Of a DNA stretch of 64,000 nucleotides, positions 37,102 to 45,410 are shown in pieces. The notes below the pieces were generated by a model, which saw only the letters and a list, made by a program, of their open reading frames with translations, was not told where the DNA came from and did not search any database. Positions within the stretch are counted from its first letter, which is position 1. Each line of letters opens with the position of its first letter. The position numbers were made by a program, and so were the translations under genes. Source of the DNA: JAHEFT01 sp963700705 (lineage in GTDB: Bacteria; Pseudomonadota; Gammaproteobacteria; Xanthomonadales; SZUA-36); the NCBI GenBank assembly GCA_963700705.1, contig CAVOYQ010000001.1:1-64000 (forward strand). The letters run 5' to 3'.

Positions 37102-39096
37102 ATGAAACTGATTTCAGAAATCAGGAAACGAAATCTTCTGCGCGCCGCCGTGACGTACGGTGTGGTGTCGTGGCTGTTGTTGCAGATTGCAGACGTTCTG
37201 CTCGACGCTTTTGATGCGCCCGGCTGGATTTTCAGGGCTTTTATCATCCTGCTGGCGACCGGGTTTCCGGTAGCGCTGATCCTGGCGTGGTTTTTCGAAC
37301 TGACGGCTTCCGGCCTGGTGAGGAATGAAGACCTGCCGGAGAATTACGTACGGGATGACGATTTCAAACGATTTCTGAACCCGGTCATCATCGCGATGCT
37401 GAGCGCTGCCGTTCTGCTGTTTGCGCTGGATAAATTTGTCTGGACAGGAAGCCCGGTCACCGGGGAGCCTGAAGCCGGTGTTAACCGGTCCGGAGCGGGC
37501 AACTCGCTGGCTGTCCTGCCCTTTGCCAATCGCAGCAGCCAGGCGGATGACGCCTATTTCGTGGATGGGATTCACGATGACCTGCTGACCATGCTGGCAC
37601 GGATCGATTCTTTCAACGTGGTTTCCCGCACCTCGGTGATGCGATACAGGGACAGCGACAAGAGCATTCCTGAAATCGGACGGGAATTGCACGTGGACTA
37701 CGTGTTGGAAGGCGGAGTCCAGCGTGCCGGGGCAAATGTCCGGGTCAACGCGCAGCTGATCGAAGCGGAACACGACCAGCACGCATGGGCCGAGACCTTC
37801 GACCGGGAACTCTCAACCGAGAACCTGTTCGCGATTCAGAGTGAAATTGCCCGCGCCATCGCCACGGCAACTTCCGCAGAATTGTCACCGAAAGATGAAC
37901 GCCGCCTGGATGCTGTCCCGACCGCTGACCTGGCAGCCTATGAGGCCTACCTCAGGGGGCGTCAAGGTCTCTGGCAACGCACGGTTGCGGCTTACGAGGA
38001 AGCACTGGTGCAGTTCCGGACCGCAATTTCCCTCGATGCAAACTTCGCAGCCGCTTATGCCGGCCTGTGTGAAACTCATCTCAGCCTGTATTTGCAAAAC
38101 AGCGAAGCCCGGCACTTCACTGAAGCCGAGAACGCCTGTCAACAGGCGCTGGTTCTTGATGCTGAGCGGGCCGAAGTCCGGGTGGCGCTGGCTGCCCTGT
38201 ATCGAAACTTCGGAGATTATGAGCGCGCTGAACAGGAGTCGAGGAAAGCCCTTGAAATCGACCCCATGAATGTCGAAGCGATGCGGGAACTCGGCCAGGT
38301 TCTTGGCTTGCAGGGTCAAATCCGCGAGGCGGAGGCCGCTTTGCTGGAAGCTGAATCGCTGCAGCCGGACAATTGGTTGGTCCACGATGCGCTGTTTACG
38401 TTTTACCGGGAGTTTGACGACCAGCCGGATCGCTATGAGCGGGTTGTGCAGCAAGCGATGAAAGTCGTGGAGCTCACGCCGGACAATGCCGCAGCCTGGA
38501 ACAACCTGGGTACGGCGTACTACACGATAGAACAATACGACGCAGCAGGGGCCGCGTGGGACCGCGCGTTGGAACTCAAACCTACACGCACCGGTTATAC
38601 CAATCGGGGGTTGCTGTACTACTACAATGGCCAATTTTCCGAATCCGCGGAAATGCAGAAAAAAGCCATCGAGCTTGCGCCGGATGATCATCGCGCATGG
38701 GGTCGTCTCGCGGAATCCTATCGCTGGATGGAGACCGGGGCTGAAATCGTCGGGGAGACCTATTCGACGGCGGCACGCCTGGCTGAAGCCAGGTTGGAAA
38801 TAAACAGCCGGGACTGGATCACCAGGGGCTTACTGGCGTTGTATTATGTTCGAATTGACCGGGATACGGAGGCGGTAGCGATGATTGATACCGCGCTGCT
38901 GGATTCGGGCCGCGATCCGGAATCCCTGTTATGCGCTGCACTGATCTGGCAGGAACTCGGTGACGAAGAGGCTGTGTTGAGTGCACTGGAGGAAATGATC
39001 GAGCGCGATGCGACCTACAACATTTATATTGCCGAAGAACCCGACCTCAAAGTCTTGCGCGGGAATCCACGTTTCGACCGGTTGATGGAACAATAG
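37102..39096 (+). CDS. Membrane-anchored TolB-like/TPR protein
   Basis: 664 residues. Residues 1-80 hold IRKRNLLRAAVTYGVVSWLL and two TM segments, a third TM at ~98-112, then a TolB/FlgO-like domain (LAVLPFANRSSQADDAYFVD through EAEHDQHAWAETFDRELS, IQSEIARAIA), and from ~280 about eight TPR units (VALAALYRNFGDYERAEQES, AAWNNLGTAYYTIEQYDAAG). This architecture is typical of expanded adenylate-cyclase-like/TPR families in Woeseia-type and related gammaproteobacteria, usually without the cyclase or DNA-binding domain, as here. Likely a scaffold or signalling protein. Confidence 0.75.
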   Translation: MKLISEIRKRNLLRAAVTYGVVSWLLLQIADVLLDAFDAPGWIFRAFIILLATGFPVALILAWFFELTASGLVRNEDLPENYVRDDDFKRFLNPVIIAMLSAAVLLFALDKFVWTGSPVTGEPEAGVNRSGAGNSLAVLPFANRSSQADDAYFVDGIHDDLLTMLARIDSFNVVSRTSVMRYRDSDKSIPEIGRELHVDYVLEGGVQRAGANVRVNAQLIEAEHDQHAWAETFDRELSTENLFAIQSEIARAIATATSAELSPKDERRLDAVPTADLAAYEAYLRGRQGLWQRTVAAYEEALVQFRTAISLDANFAAAYAGLCETHLSLYLQNSEARHFTEAENACQQALVLDAERAEVRVALAALYRNFGDYERAEQESRKALEIDPMNVEAMRELGQVLGLQGQIREAEAALLEAESLQPDNWLVHDALFTFYREFDDQPDRYERVVQQAMKVVELTPDNAAAWNNLGTAYYTIEQYDAAGAAWDRALELKPTRTGYTNRGLLYYYNGQFSESAEMQKKAIELAPDDHRAWGRLAESYRWMETGAEIVGETYSTAARLAEARLEINSRDWITRGLLALYYVRIDRDTEAVAMIDTALLDSGRDPESLLCAALIWQELGDEEAVLSALEEMIERDATYNIYIAEEPDLKVLRGNPRFDRLMEQ

Positions 39097-39098
39097 CG

Positions 39099-40362
39099 AT
39101 GTTATTGAAAACAACTTTCCGGTATCCAACGAACTGTGTCGAACGGTTCCTGGAGTACGTGAAAATCGACACCCAGTCGCGCGAGGATTCCGATACTTTT
39201 CCCAGCACCGCTTCCCAACTGGTCCTGTTGCGGCTGCTACGGGATGAATTGCTGGCGCTTGGTCTGGAAGATGTCACGCTGGACGAGCACGGCTACGTGT
39301 TCGCCACCGTGCCCGCCACCGGCCCGAAGACTGACGTGCCGGTTATCGGGTTCCTGGCCCATGTCGACACCTCTCCGGAAATGAGCGGGGCCGGGGTGAA
39401 AGCGATCGTGCACCAGGACTACGACGGCCGCGACCTGGTATTGCCGGACGATCCGTCCGTGGTGATTTCTCCGGCGGATAATCCCCTGCTGGCGGAGCAG
39501 GTCGGCAATGACATCATCACGGCGTCAGGAACCACTCTTGCTGGGCGCAGACAACAAGGCCGGGGTGGCGGAGATCATGGGCGCGGTGGAATACCTGGTC
39601 AATCACCCGGAAATTGCACATGGTCCGATACGCATCGGTTTTACGCCTGACGAAGAAGTCGGTAGCGGGACAGAGTATTTCGACGTAGAACGGTTCGGCG
39701 CCCATTGCGCCTACACGATGGACGGCGAAACGCTGGGCGAACTGCAGGTCGAAACGTTTTCAGCGGACGCGATCACTTTGACCTTCCAGGGTCTCAACAC
39801 GCACCCCGGCTTTGCCAGGGGCAAAATGGTCAACGCCATCAAGGTCGCCGCCGAGTTCATCACCCGTTTGCCAAAGGACGGTTTGTCTCCGGAAACGACG
39901 GCGGGCTACCAGGGCTTTGTCCATCCCTACGTGGTCGATGCAGCTGTCGAGAAAACGTCGGTCAAATTGCTGGTGAGAGATTTTGCCACTTCAAGGCTCA
40001 AGGAGATGGAGAGCCTGGTGGAACAGATCGCCGGGCAGGCTGTTGCGCTGTACCCGGGTTCGGGAGTGGAGATCACGGTTGAAGAAAGCTACCGCAATAT
40101 GAAAGAGGTGCTCGAGCATCATCCGGACGTCGTCGACAATGCCCTTGAGGCTTACCGGAGGGCAGGGCTGGAGCCGAGAATTGAACCCATACGTGGCGGC
40201 ACCGATGGTTCACGCCTGAGCTTCATGGGCCTGCCGACGCCAAACATCTTTGCCGGCGAACACAATTTCCATTCGCGCTACGAGTGGATCTCGACCCATG
40301 ACATGCACAAGGCCGTGGAGGTCATTATCGAACTGTGCCGGGTCTGGGAGGAGCGGTCTTAG
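39099..40362 (+). CDS. pepT: Peptidase T (tripeptidase), single-base frameshift
   Basis: M20-family aminotripeptidase. Frame one carries FLEYVKIDTQSREDSD and FLAHVDTSPEMSG (zinc His and catalytic Asp). After GNDIITASGT the sequence CTCTTGCTGGGC reads in the wrong frame; removing one T restores TTLLGADNKAGVAEIM, which continues in the next frame with GFTPDEEVGSG, TMDGETLGELQ and the end IIELCRVWEERS. This is the clearest example in the window of a one-base insertion. The start is two bases after the TPR gene. Confidence 0.88.
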
Positions 40363-40363
40363 C

Positions 40364-40401
40364 GTGGGAGGCGGCCTTGCCGGCAAGGTCCGTGCTCCCA
40401 C
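40364..40401. repeat. REP-like hairpin copy 3
   Basis: GTGGGAG (40364-40370) and CTCCCAC (40395-40401) bracket CGGCCTTGCCGGCAAGG, an inner hairpin. This is a GTGGGAGC-type variant of the REP family. Being between the convergent pepT and mgtE stops, it may serve as a two-way transcription end. Confidence 0.65.
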
Positions 40402-40416
40402 ACCAAATCCAGCTCC

Positions 40417-41779
40417 CTAGATCAGGCTCGGCAGCACCAGGCTGGCCAGGCTCAGCACCAGGAAGAAGCCGCACATATCGGTCATGGTCGTCAGCAGAGG
40501 GCCGGAAGCCACGGCAGGATCGATGTTGAGCCGCTTCAACACCAGGGGCACGGTGCCGCCGATCGATACGGCCAGCACGGTGTTGAGCCCGAGCGCCGCT
40601 CCGACCACGAGTCCAAGCATGGGGTTGCCTTTCCAGGCCCAGGCAGCCAGGCCGAGCAACAGGCCCAGCGCCAGGCCATTGATGATTCCGACCACCACTT
40701 CCTTGCCCCATACCCGGGCGACGTCCTTGGGTTCCGCTGCGCCCAGGGTCAGTTCCCGCATACTGACGGCTACCGCCTGGTTCCCTGAGCAGCCGCTCAT
40801 GTCCGAAACGATCGGCAGAAACACCGCGAGCGCGATCACTGCGGTCAGCGTGTCTTCATACATGGCGATCACGCTGGCGGCAACAATGTTCAGGCCGATA
40901 TTGACGCTCAGCCAGGACAACCGCCGCTTGGCGCGGTCCCATACCGGCATGCTGCGCAATTCGTCGCCGCCGACGATACCCGCGACCTTCAGGCTGTCCG
41001 ACTCGGCCTTTTCCGCCAGGGCTTCCAGCAGGGACCTGCGGCGGACGATGCCCAGAAGCTGGTTGTTCTTGTTGACTACCGGTACCGCGGCAATGTCGTA
41101 ATCGGCAAAAAACTGGTCGAGTTCAAGCAGTGATGTATCGGGCGAAACCGTTTTCGCCGGCTTGGCAATGCTCCCGATTTTTGCGTCCGGGTTGGCAAAC
41201 ACCAGGTCCCGGAGCCGGAGGACTCCCACCAGCACTTCGCGCCGGGTCACAACGTAAACATAGTGGACGGTCAGGAATTCATAATCGCCCTCGTGGCCGG
41301 TCAGATCGTCGACCACTTCGCGCACCGTCGCCGTTTTGCGGTAGGTGGCGAACTCGGTCATCATCAGGCCGCCTGCCTCATCCGGTTCATAGGCACTCAA
41401 TTCCCGGATTTCCTGCACATCCTCGTCGTCGAAAAGCTCCAGGATGGCTTCGGCGTCTTCGTTGTCCAGTTCCGCCAGGATATCGACCCGGTGGTCGCTG
41501 GACAGTTCTTCGAGGATCGTGGCCGATTCGATCGCGGTCATTTCCTCCAGCAGTTCCGCCGCGTGCGTATCCGGGAGGTCCTCGACCAGGTTCGCCGCCC
41601 GTTCAGACTGAAATCGAGGAGAGCAGTTGCCGCTGCTCATCCGGGTCCAGGCGGAACATCGCGTGCAGCAATTCTGCCGAATCAATGGAGTCGAGCAGGG
41701 TATCCAGTTCACCGGTGGGAAGGCCGCTCTCAAGTGCTGAGCGAAGCTGATCCCTGGCGTCGATTTTGATTTCTGGCAT
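40417..41779 (-). CDS. mgtE: MgtE magnesium transporter (frameshifted near N-terminus)
   Basis: The body contains the MgtE N domain (LVEDLPDTHAAELLEEM, AILELFDDEDVQEI), tandem CBS domains (FLTVHYVYVVTRREVLVGVL; AAVPVVNKNNQLLGIV) and five TM helices (FLPIVSDMSGCSGNQAVAVS is the conserved pore signature). The true start MPEIKIDARDQLRSALESG lies in another frame at 41779; an indel near 41610 separates it. Repaired length ~453 residues. It is a Mg2+-gated homodimeric channel. Confidence 0.87.
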
Positions 41780-41976
41780 GCGAAAGGTCTCCTTCCTCTA
41801 CCTCAGCGATTATATACAGTCTGCATGAGCGGCATGCCGAGGATCACCGAAAAAGCTACCATTGGTCGCTTACTGCCTGTTTTTAAGTGATTTCTTACGT
41901 CCGATGTATTGACAGAAAGGCGATTCGAAACTAAATTCCGCTTGAAGGCACAGTGCCTTTGTACGGAGACTTGATA

Positions 41977-42231
41977 ATGGGAAAGAGAGCCCGAAAAAAT
42001 TACCGCAACGTCAGCATTGAAAACGAGGACGATTTCGACGATCTGTTCGATGACGATTTCGATGCGAACGAGCTTTCCAGGGACATTTACAGCACGGAAT
42101 GGGGCGAAGACGACAATGACAGCGGCGTCAACGCACGGCGTAAAATCGAACGTCGCAAGGACATCAAGAAGCTGTATTCCCAACTCGACGAATGGGAAGA
42201 ATTCGGTAAGAGCACGGATAACTATCTTTAG
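41977..42231 (+). CDS. Small acidic PA3496-like protein
   Basis: 84 residues from ATG 41977 (ACGGAGAC RBS). An acidic middle (NEDDFDDLFDDDFDANE) is followed by a basic helix (NARRKIERRKDIKKLYSQLD), resembling the short 'PA3496 family putative envelope integrity protein'. No TM or signal. The function is not established. Confidence 0.5.
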   Translation: MGKRARKNYRNVSIENEDDFDDLFDDDFDANELSRDIYSTEWGEDDNDSGVNARRKIERRKDIKKLYSQLDEWEEFGKSTDNYL

Positions 42232-42240
42232 TCGTCCGTA

Positions 42241-42270
42241 ACAGGTTGCCGGTGTCCCCGGGCAACCTGT
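42241..42270 (+). terminator. Hairpin after the PA3496-like gene
   Basis: ACAGGTTGCC (42241-42250) pairs perfectly with GGCAACCTGT (42261-42270), ten bases after the stop codon. No T-run follows, so termination would be weak or Rho-assisted. Confidence 0.45.
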
Positions 42271-42447
42271 AGTTCACTTCTTCGGCCTGCGCCCGGGCCG
42301 GTTCCTGGCGCAGCGAAGCACGTTCATCTGTTGCCCGGAAAAATGCGCGGCAAAAAAATTTGATATTCTGCACTTTACAGGCGAAGCCATCGTCCCAATC
42401 TACTAGCGGGTAGACTTTCACCCGCACAAATCCACAGGAGAGCGCTC

Positions 42448-43026
42448 ATGACTCATGTACTTCCCGCCCTGCCTTACGCAGCAGACGCACTCGCACCGGT
42501 TATTTCAGCAGAAACCATCGATTTTCATTACGGCAAACACCACCAGGCCTACGTGACCAATCTGAACAACCTGGTGCCCGGTACCGAATTCGAAAACGCT
42601 TCGCTGGAAGACATCGTGATGAAATCCAGCGGCGGCATCTTCAACAATGCGGCACAGGTCTGGAATCACACGTTCTACTGGAACGGCCTCAGCCCGAATG
42701 GCGGCGGTCAACCAAAGGGTGCACTGGCTGATGCGATCAATGCGGCCTACGGTTCGTTTGATGAATTCAAGGCGGCCTTCATCAAGTCCGGAGTTGGCAA
42801 TTTCGGCTCAGGCTGGACCTGGCTGGTGAAAAATGGCAACGGTTCGGTTGAAATCGTCAACACCTCGAATGCCGCCAACCCGCTGCGTGACGGCAAGAAA
42901 CCGCTGCTGACGATCGATGTCTGGGAGCACGCGTATTACATCGATTACCGGAACGCCAGGCCGAAATACCTGGACGAAATCTGGTCGTTGGTTAACTGGG
43001 ATTTTGTCGCTTCCAACTTCGCTTGA
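42448..43026 (+). CDS. sodB: Iron superoxide dismutase
   Basis: 192 residues with metal ligands in FHYGKHHQAYVTNLN (His), QVWNHTFYWNGL (His) and TIDVWEHAYYIDYRN (Asp, His). The AAQVWNHTFYW motif and the Gln in the second ligand loop favour the iron form. RBS ACAGGAGAG precedes the ATG. A short GCGGGT/ACCCGC hairpin (42406-42425) lies in the leader. Cytosolic defence against superoxide. Confidence 0.92.
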   Translation: MTHVLPALPYAADALAPVISAETIDFHYGKHHQAYVTNLNNLVPGTEFENASLEDIVMKSSGGIFNNAAQVWNHTFYWNGLSPNGGGQPKGALADAINAAYGSFDEFKAAFIKSGVGNFGSGWTWLVKNGNGSVEIVNTSNAANPLRDGKKPLLTIDVWEHAYYIDYRNARPKYLDEIWSLVNWDFVASNFA

Positions 43027-43397
43027 TGGAAGCAAAACTCAATGTGCTGGGAGAACCCCTCGTTCCCTGTTCACACAATCCGGTAACAGGGTTCTTCCGC
43101 GACGGCTGCTGTAACACCAGCGCAGAGGACTTTGGCCTGCACACGGTCTGTGTGCGGGTCACCGCTGAATTCCTGGAATTTTCGCGATCCAGGGGCAACG
43201 ATCTGACGACGCCGCACACCGAATTCGGCTTTCCCGGGCTCAGGCCCGGCGACCAGTGGTGTTTATGCGCTGCGCGCTGGCAGGAAGCGATGGAAGCCGG
43301 TGCTGCGCCGCGCGTCGTTCTGCAGGCAACACACGCGGCCACGCTGAGGGTTGTCAAACTGAAGAGCCTGAAGGAATACGCGATCGACCTGGTGTAG
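43026..43397 (+). CDS. DUF2237 family protein
   Basis: 123 residues with the family motif NVLGEPLVPCSHNPVTGFFR, DGCCNTSAEDFGLHTVC and GDQWCLCAARWQEAM. Its ATG overlaps the sodB stop (TGATG), so it is co-translated with SodB. DUF2237 proteins are small and Cys-containing; function unknown. The stop codon lies in the first bases of a REP element. Confidence 0.85.
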   Translation: MEAKLNVLGEPLVPCSHNPVTGFFRDGCCNTSAEDFGLHTVCVRVTAEFLEFSRSRGNDLTTPHTEFGFPGLRPGDQWCLCAARWQEAMEAGAAPRVVLQATHAATLRVVKLKSLKEYAIDLV

Positions 43398-43506
43398 GAG
43401 CGAATTAGCGCCGGCAATGCCGACGAATGGGCGGTTTTGCCGAAAGGCATACAAAAGCCGGCTGACGGACATGCCGTCGCGCGTTCGCGAATAAATTCGC
43501 TCCTAC
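43394..43506. repeat. REPIN copy 4
   Basis: GTAGGAGCGAATTAGCGCC starts at 43394, and the right arm, reverse complement GTAGGAGCGAATTTATTCGC, ends at 43506. The loop holds GCCGGCAATGCCG and other palindromes. It overlaps the DUF2237 stop codon and probably shapes its 3' end. Confidence 0.75.
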
Positions 43507-43640
43507 AGCGGTTGTTTCTGCTAGACTCGCCACTTCCTGGCCGCATCGGTTGGCCTGCATTTTCCCAAATTCATCTTCCCCGTACCGATTCACGCCCGCA
43601 AGCCGGGTGCTGGAAGGGCAAGACCGGAGTACTTTCCAAC

Positions 43641-45209
43641 ATGTCATTTGACACCCTCGGCCTATCGGCCGAACTCCTGCGTGCTGTGCACGAACAGGGC
43701 TATAACGAACCTACACCCATCCAGGTCAAGGCGATCCCGTTGATCCTGCAAGGCCGGGACATCATGGCCGGCGCCCAGACAGGCACCGGGAAAACAGCCG
43801 GCTTTACTTTGCCGCTGCTGCAGCTTTTGAATTCACGGCCGGTGGCGGCCAATCAGCGGGCCGTGCGCGCACTGGTGTTGACGCCGACCCGTGAACTGGC
43901 GGCCCAGGTGGAACAAAGCGTGATCACTTACGGCCGTTACCTGCCGCTGAAAAGCGCGGTGATCTTCGGCGGCGTCAAGATCAACCCGCAGATCGACAAA
44001 CTGCGCCGTGGCGTGGATATGCTGGTGGCTACTCCCGGGCGTCTGCTGGACCACGCACGCCAGAAGACCGTTGATTTATCCAAGGTGGAAGTTCTCATAC
44101 TGGACGAAGCCGACCGCATGCTCGACATGGGCTTTATCCACGACATTCGCAAAATCCTGGCCATGCTGCCCAACAAGGAGCAGCGGCAGAACCTGTTGTT
44201 CTCCGCCACGTTTTCTAATGAAATCAAGCAATTATCACACCAATATTTGAATCAACCTGAATTGGTGGAAGTGGCTCGCCGTAACACGCCCATCGAGTTG
44301 ATCGCTCAGCTGGTCCATCCCGTCGACCAGGGTCGCAAGCGGGAAATGCTCAGCCACATGATCGGTGCGGGAAACTGGCGCCAGGTGCTGGTTTTCACCC
44401 GCACCAAGCACGGGGCGAACCGGCTGGCCAAGCAACTGGTCATGGACGGGCTCAGTGCAACCGCCATTCACGGCAACAAAAGCCAGGGCGCGCGGACCCG
44501 GGCGTTGGCGGACTTCAAGCAGGGATCGGTACGGATCCTGGTGGCGACCGACATCGCCGCGCGTGGACTGGACATCGATCAATTGCCGCATGTCGTCAAT
44601 TACGAACTGCCCAATGTGCCGGAAGACTACGTGCACCGGATCGGCCGTACCGGCCGCGCCGGCAACGAGGGCACGGCCATTTCGCTGGTGTCGGGAGAGG
44701 AAAACAGGATGTTGAGGGATATCGAACGGTTGATCAACCGCGAAATTCCAAAGCAGGTTCTGCCGGGTTACGAACCAACCGGCAGGATCCAGGCCGACAC
44801 CGACGACCGTGCCGGAAGTGCCCGTCCGGGTCAACGGCGCGGTAAACCCGCTCCCCAGGCGGGCCGCAACGCAGGCGCCAATGGCCGGAGCAACGGCCGC
44901 GGGAACGGTCAGAGCAACAGCCGCAGCAATGGTCAGAGCAACGGCCGCAGCAATGGTCAGAGCAACGGCCGCAGCAATGGTCAGAGCAACGGCCGCAGCA
45001 ATGGTCAGAGCAACAGCCGCGGGAATGGTCAGAGCAATGGTCGAAGCAATGTGCAGGCCATTGACAGCAACCGCCTTCGCAACGACGCTACCCGGAGCGC
45101 CAACGGTGAGAGAGCCGCCCGCCAGGGCAACCGTCGCCAGCCGGGAACGCCGGCAAAACCGGGCTACAGTCATTGGCTGACCGGATGTTCCAGAAACAGA
45201 CAGCAATAG
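43641..45209 (+). CDS. rhlE: RhlE-type DEAD-box RNA helicase with Asn/Gly/Ser/Arg tail
   Basis: Q motif (GYNEPTPIQ), Walker A (AQTGTGKT), PTREL, DEAD box (LILDEADRMLDMGF), SAT (LLFSATFS), motif IV-V (VLVFTRTKHGA, VATDIAARGLD) and HRIGRTGRAG are all present within residues 1-375. The last ~150 residues are a disordered basic tail with a tandem NGQSNGRS repeat. ATG 43641 matches the family start MSFDTLGLS; the frame stays open to 43437 without merit. Role in rRNA processing or RNA decay, probably cold-related. Confidence 0.88.
   Translation: MSFDTLGLSAELLRAVHEQGYNEPTPIQVKAIPLILQGRDIMAGAQTGTGKTAGFTLPLLQLLNSRPVAANQRAVRALVLTPTRELAAQVEQSVITYGRYLPLKSAVIFGGVKINPQIDKLRRGVDMLVATPGRLLDHARQKTVDLSKVEVLILDEADRMLDMGFIHDIRKILAMLPNKEQRQNLLFSATFSNEIKQLSHQYLNQPELVEVARRNTPIELIAQLVHPVDQGRKREMLSHMIGAGNWRQVLVFTRTKHGANRLAKQLVMDGLSATAIHGNKSQGARTRALADFKQGSVRILVATDIAARGLDIDQLPHVVNYELPNVPEDYVHRIGRTGRAGNEGTAISLVSGEENRMLRDIERLINREIPKQVLPGYEPTGRIQADTDDRAGSARPGQRRGKPAPQAGRNAGANGRSNGRGNGQSNSRSNGQSNGRSNGQSNGRSNGQSNGRSNGQSNSRGNGQSNGRSNVQAIDSNRLRNDATRSANGERAARQGNRRQPGTPAKPGYSHWLTGCSRNRQQ
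44878..45050 (+). repeat. 24-base tandem repeat in rhlE
   Basis: Units of 24 bases (AATGGTCAGAGCAACGGCCG plus CAGC) encode N-G-Q-S-N-G-R-S. About seven units are present; the central three are identical and the edges degenerate (AGC to GGG changes give NSRG or NGRG). Such arrays change copy number by slippage and can also be mis-assembled. Confidence 0.8.
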
Positions 45210-45410
45210 GGAAATTAGGGCCTGTTACACCATTTGAATCATCACCGCCGGAGGTCATTTTTTTTGACGGCAGCGGAGAGTGAAGTATAGTGAATCTATA
45301 TGATCGACTGACAGAGCAGCGGAAAAAGGCCGGCCTGTGGCTGAAGCCCACCGGCTCCTCGTGCCTTGATGGGGATTTTTCAGCCGCAGACGATAGTGTT
45401 AGCAGGCCCT

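Noticed and set aside
44878..45050. Regular repeat considered as a CRISPR array
   Set aside because: Units are contiguous coding repeats without spacers and lie within rhlE; no cas genes in the window.
44235..45206. Minus-strand frame with Ala/Val/Thr repeats opposite rhlE
   Set aside because: Repeat pattern is just the reverse of the NGQSNGRS array.
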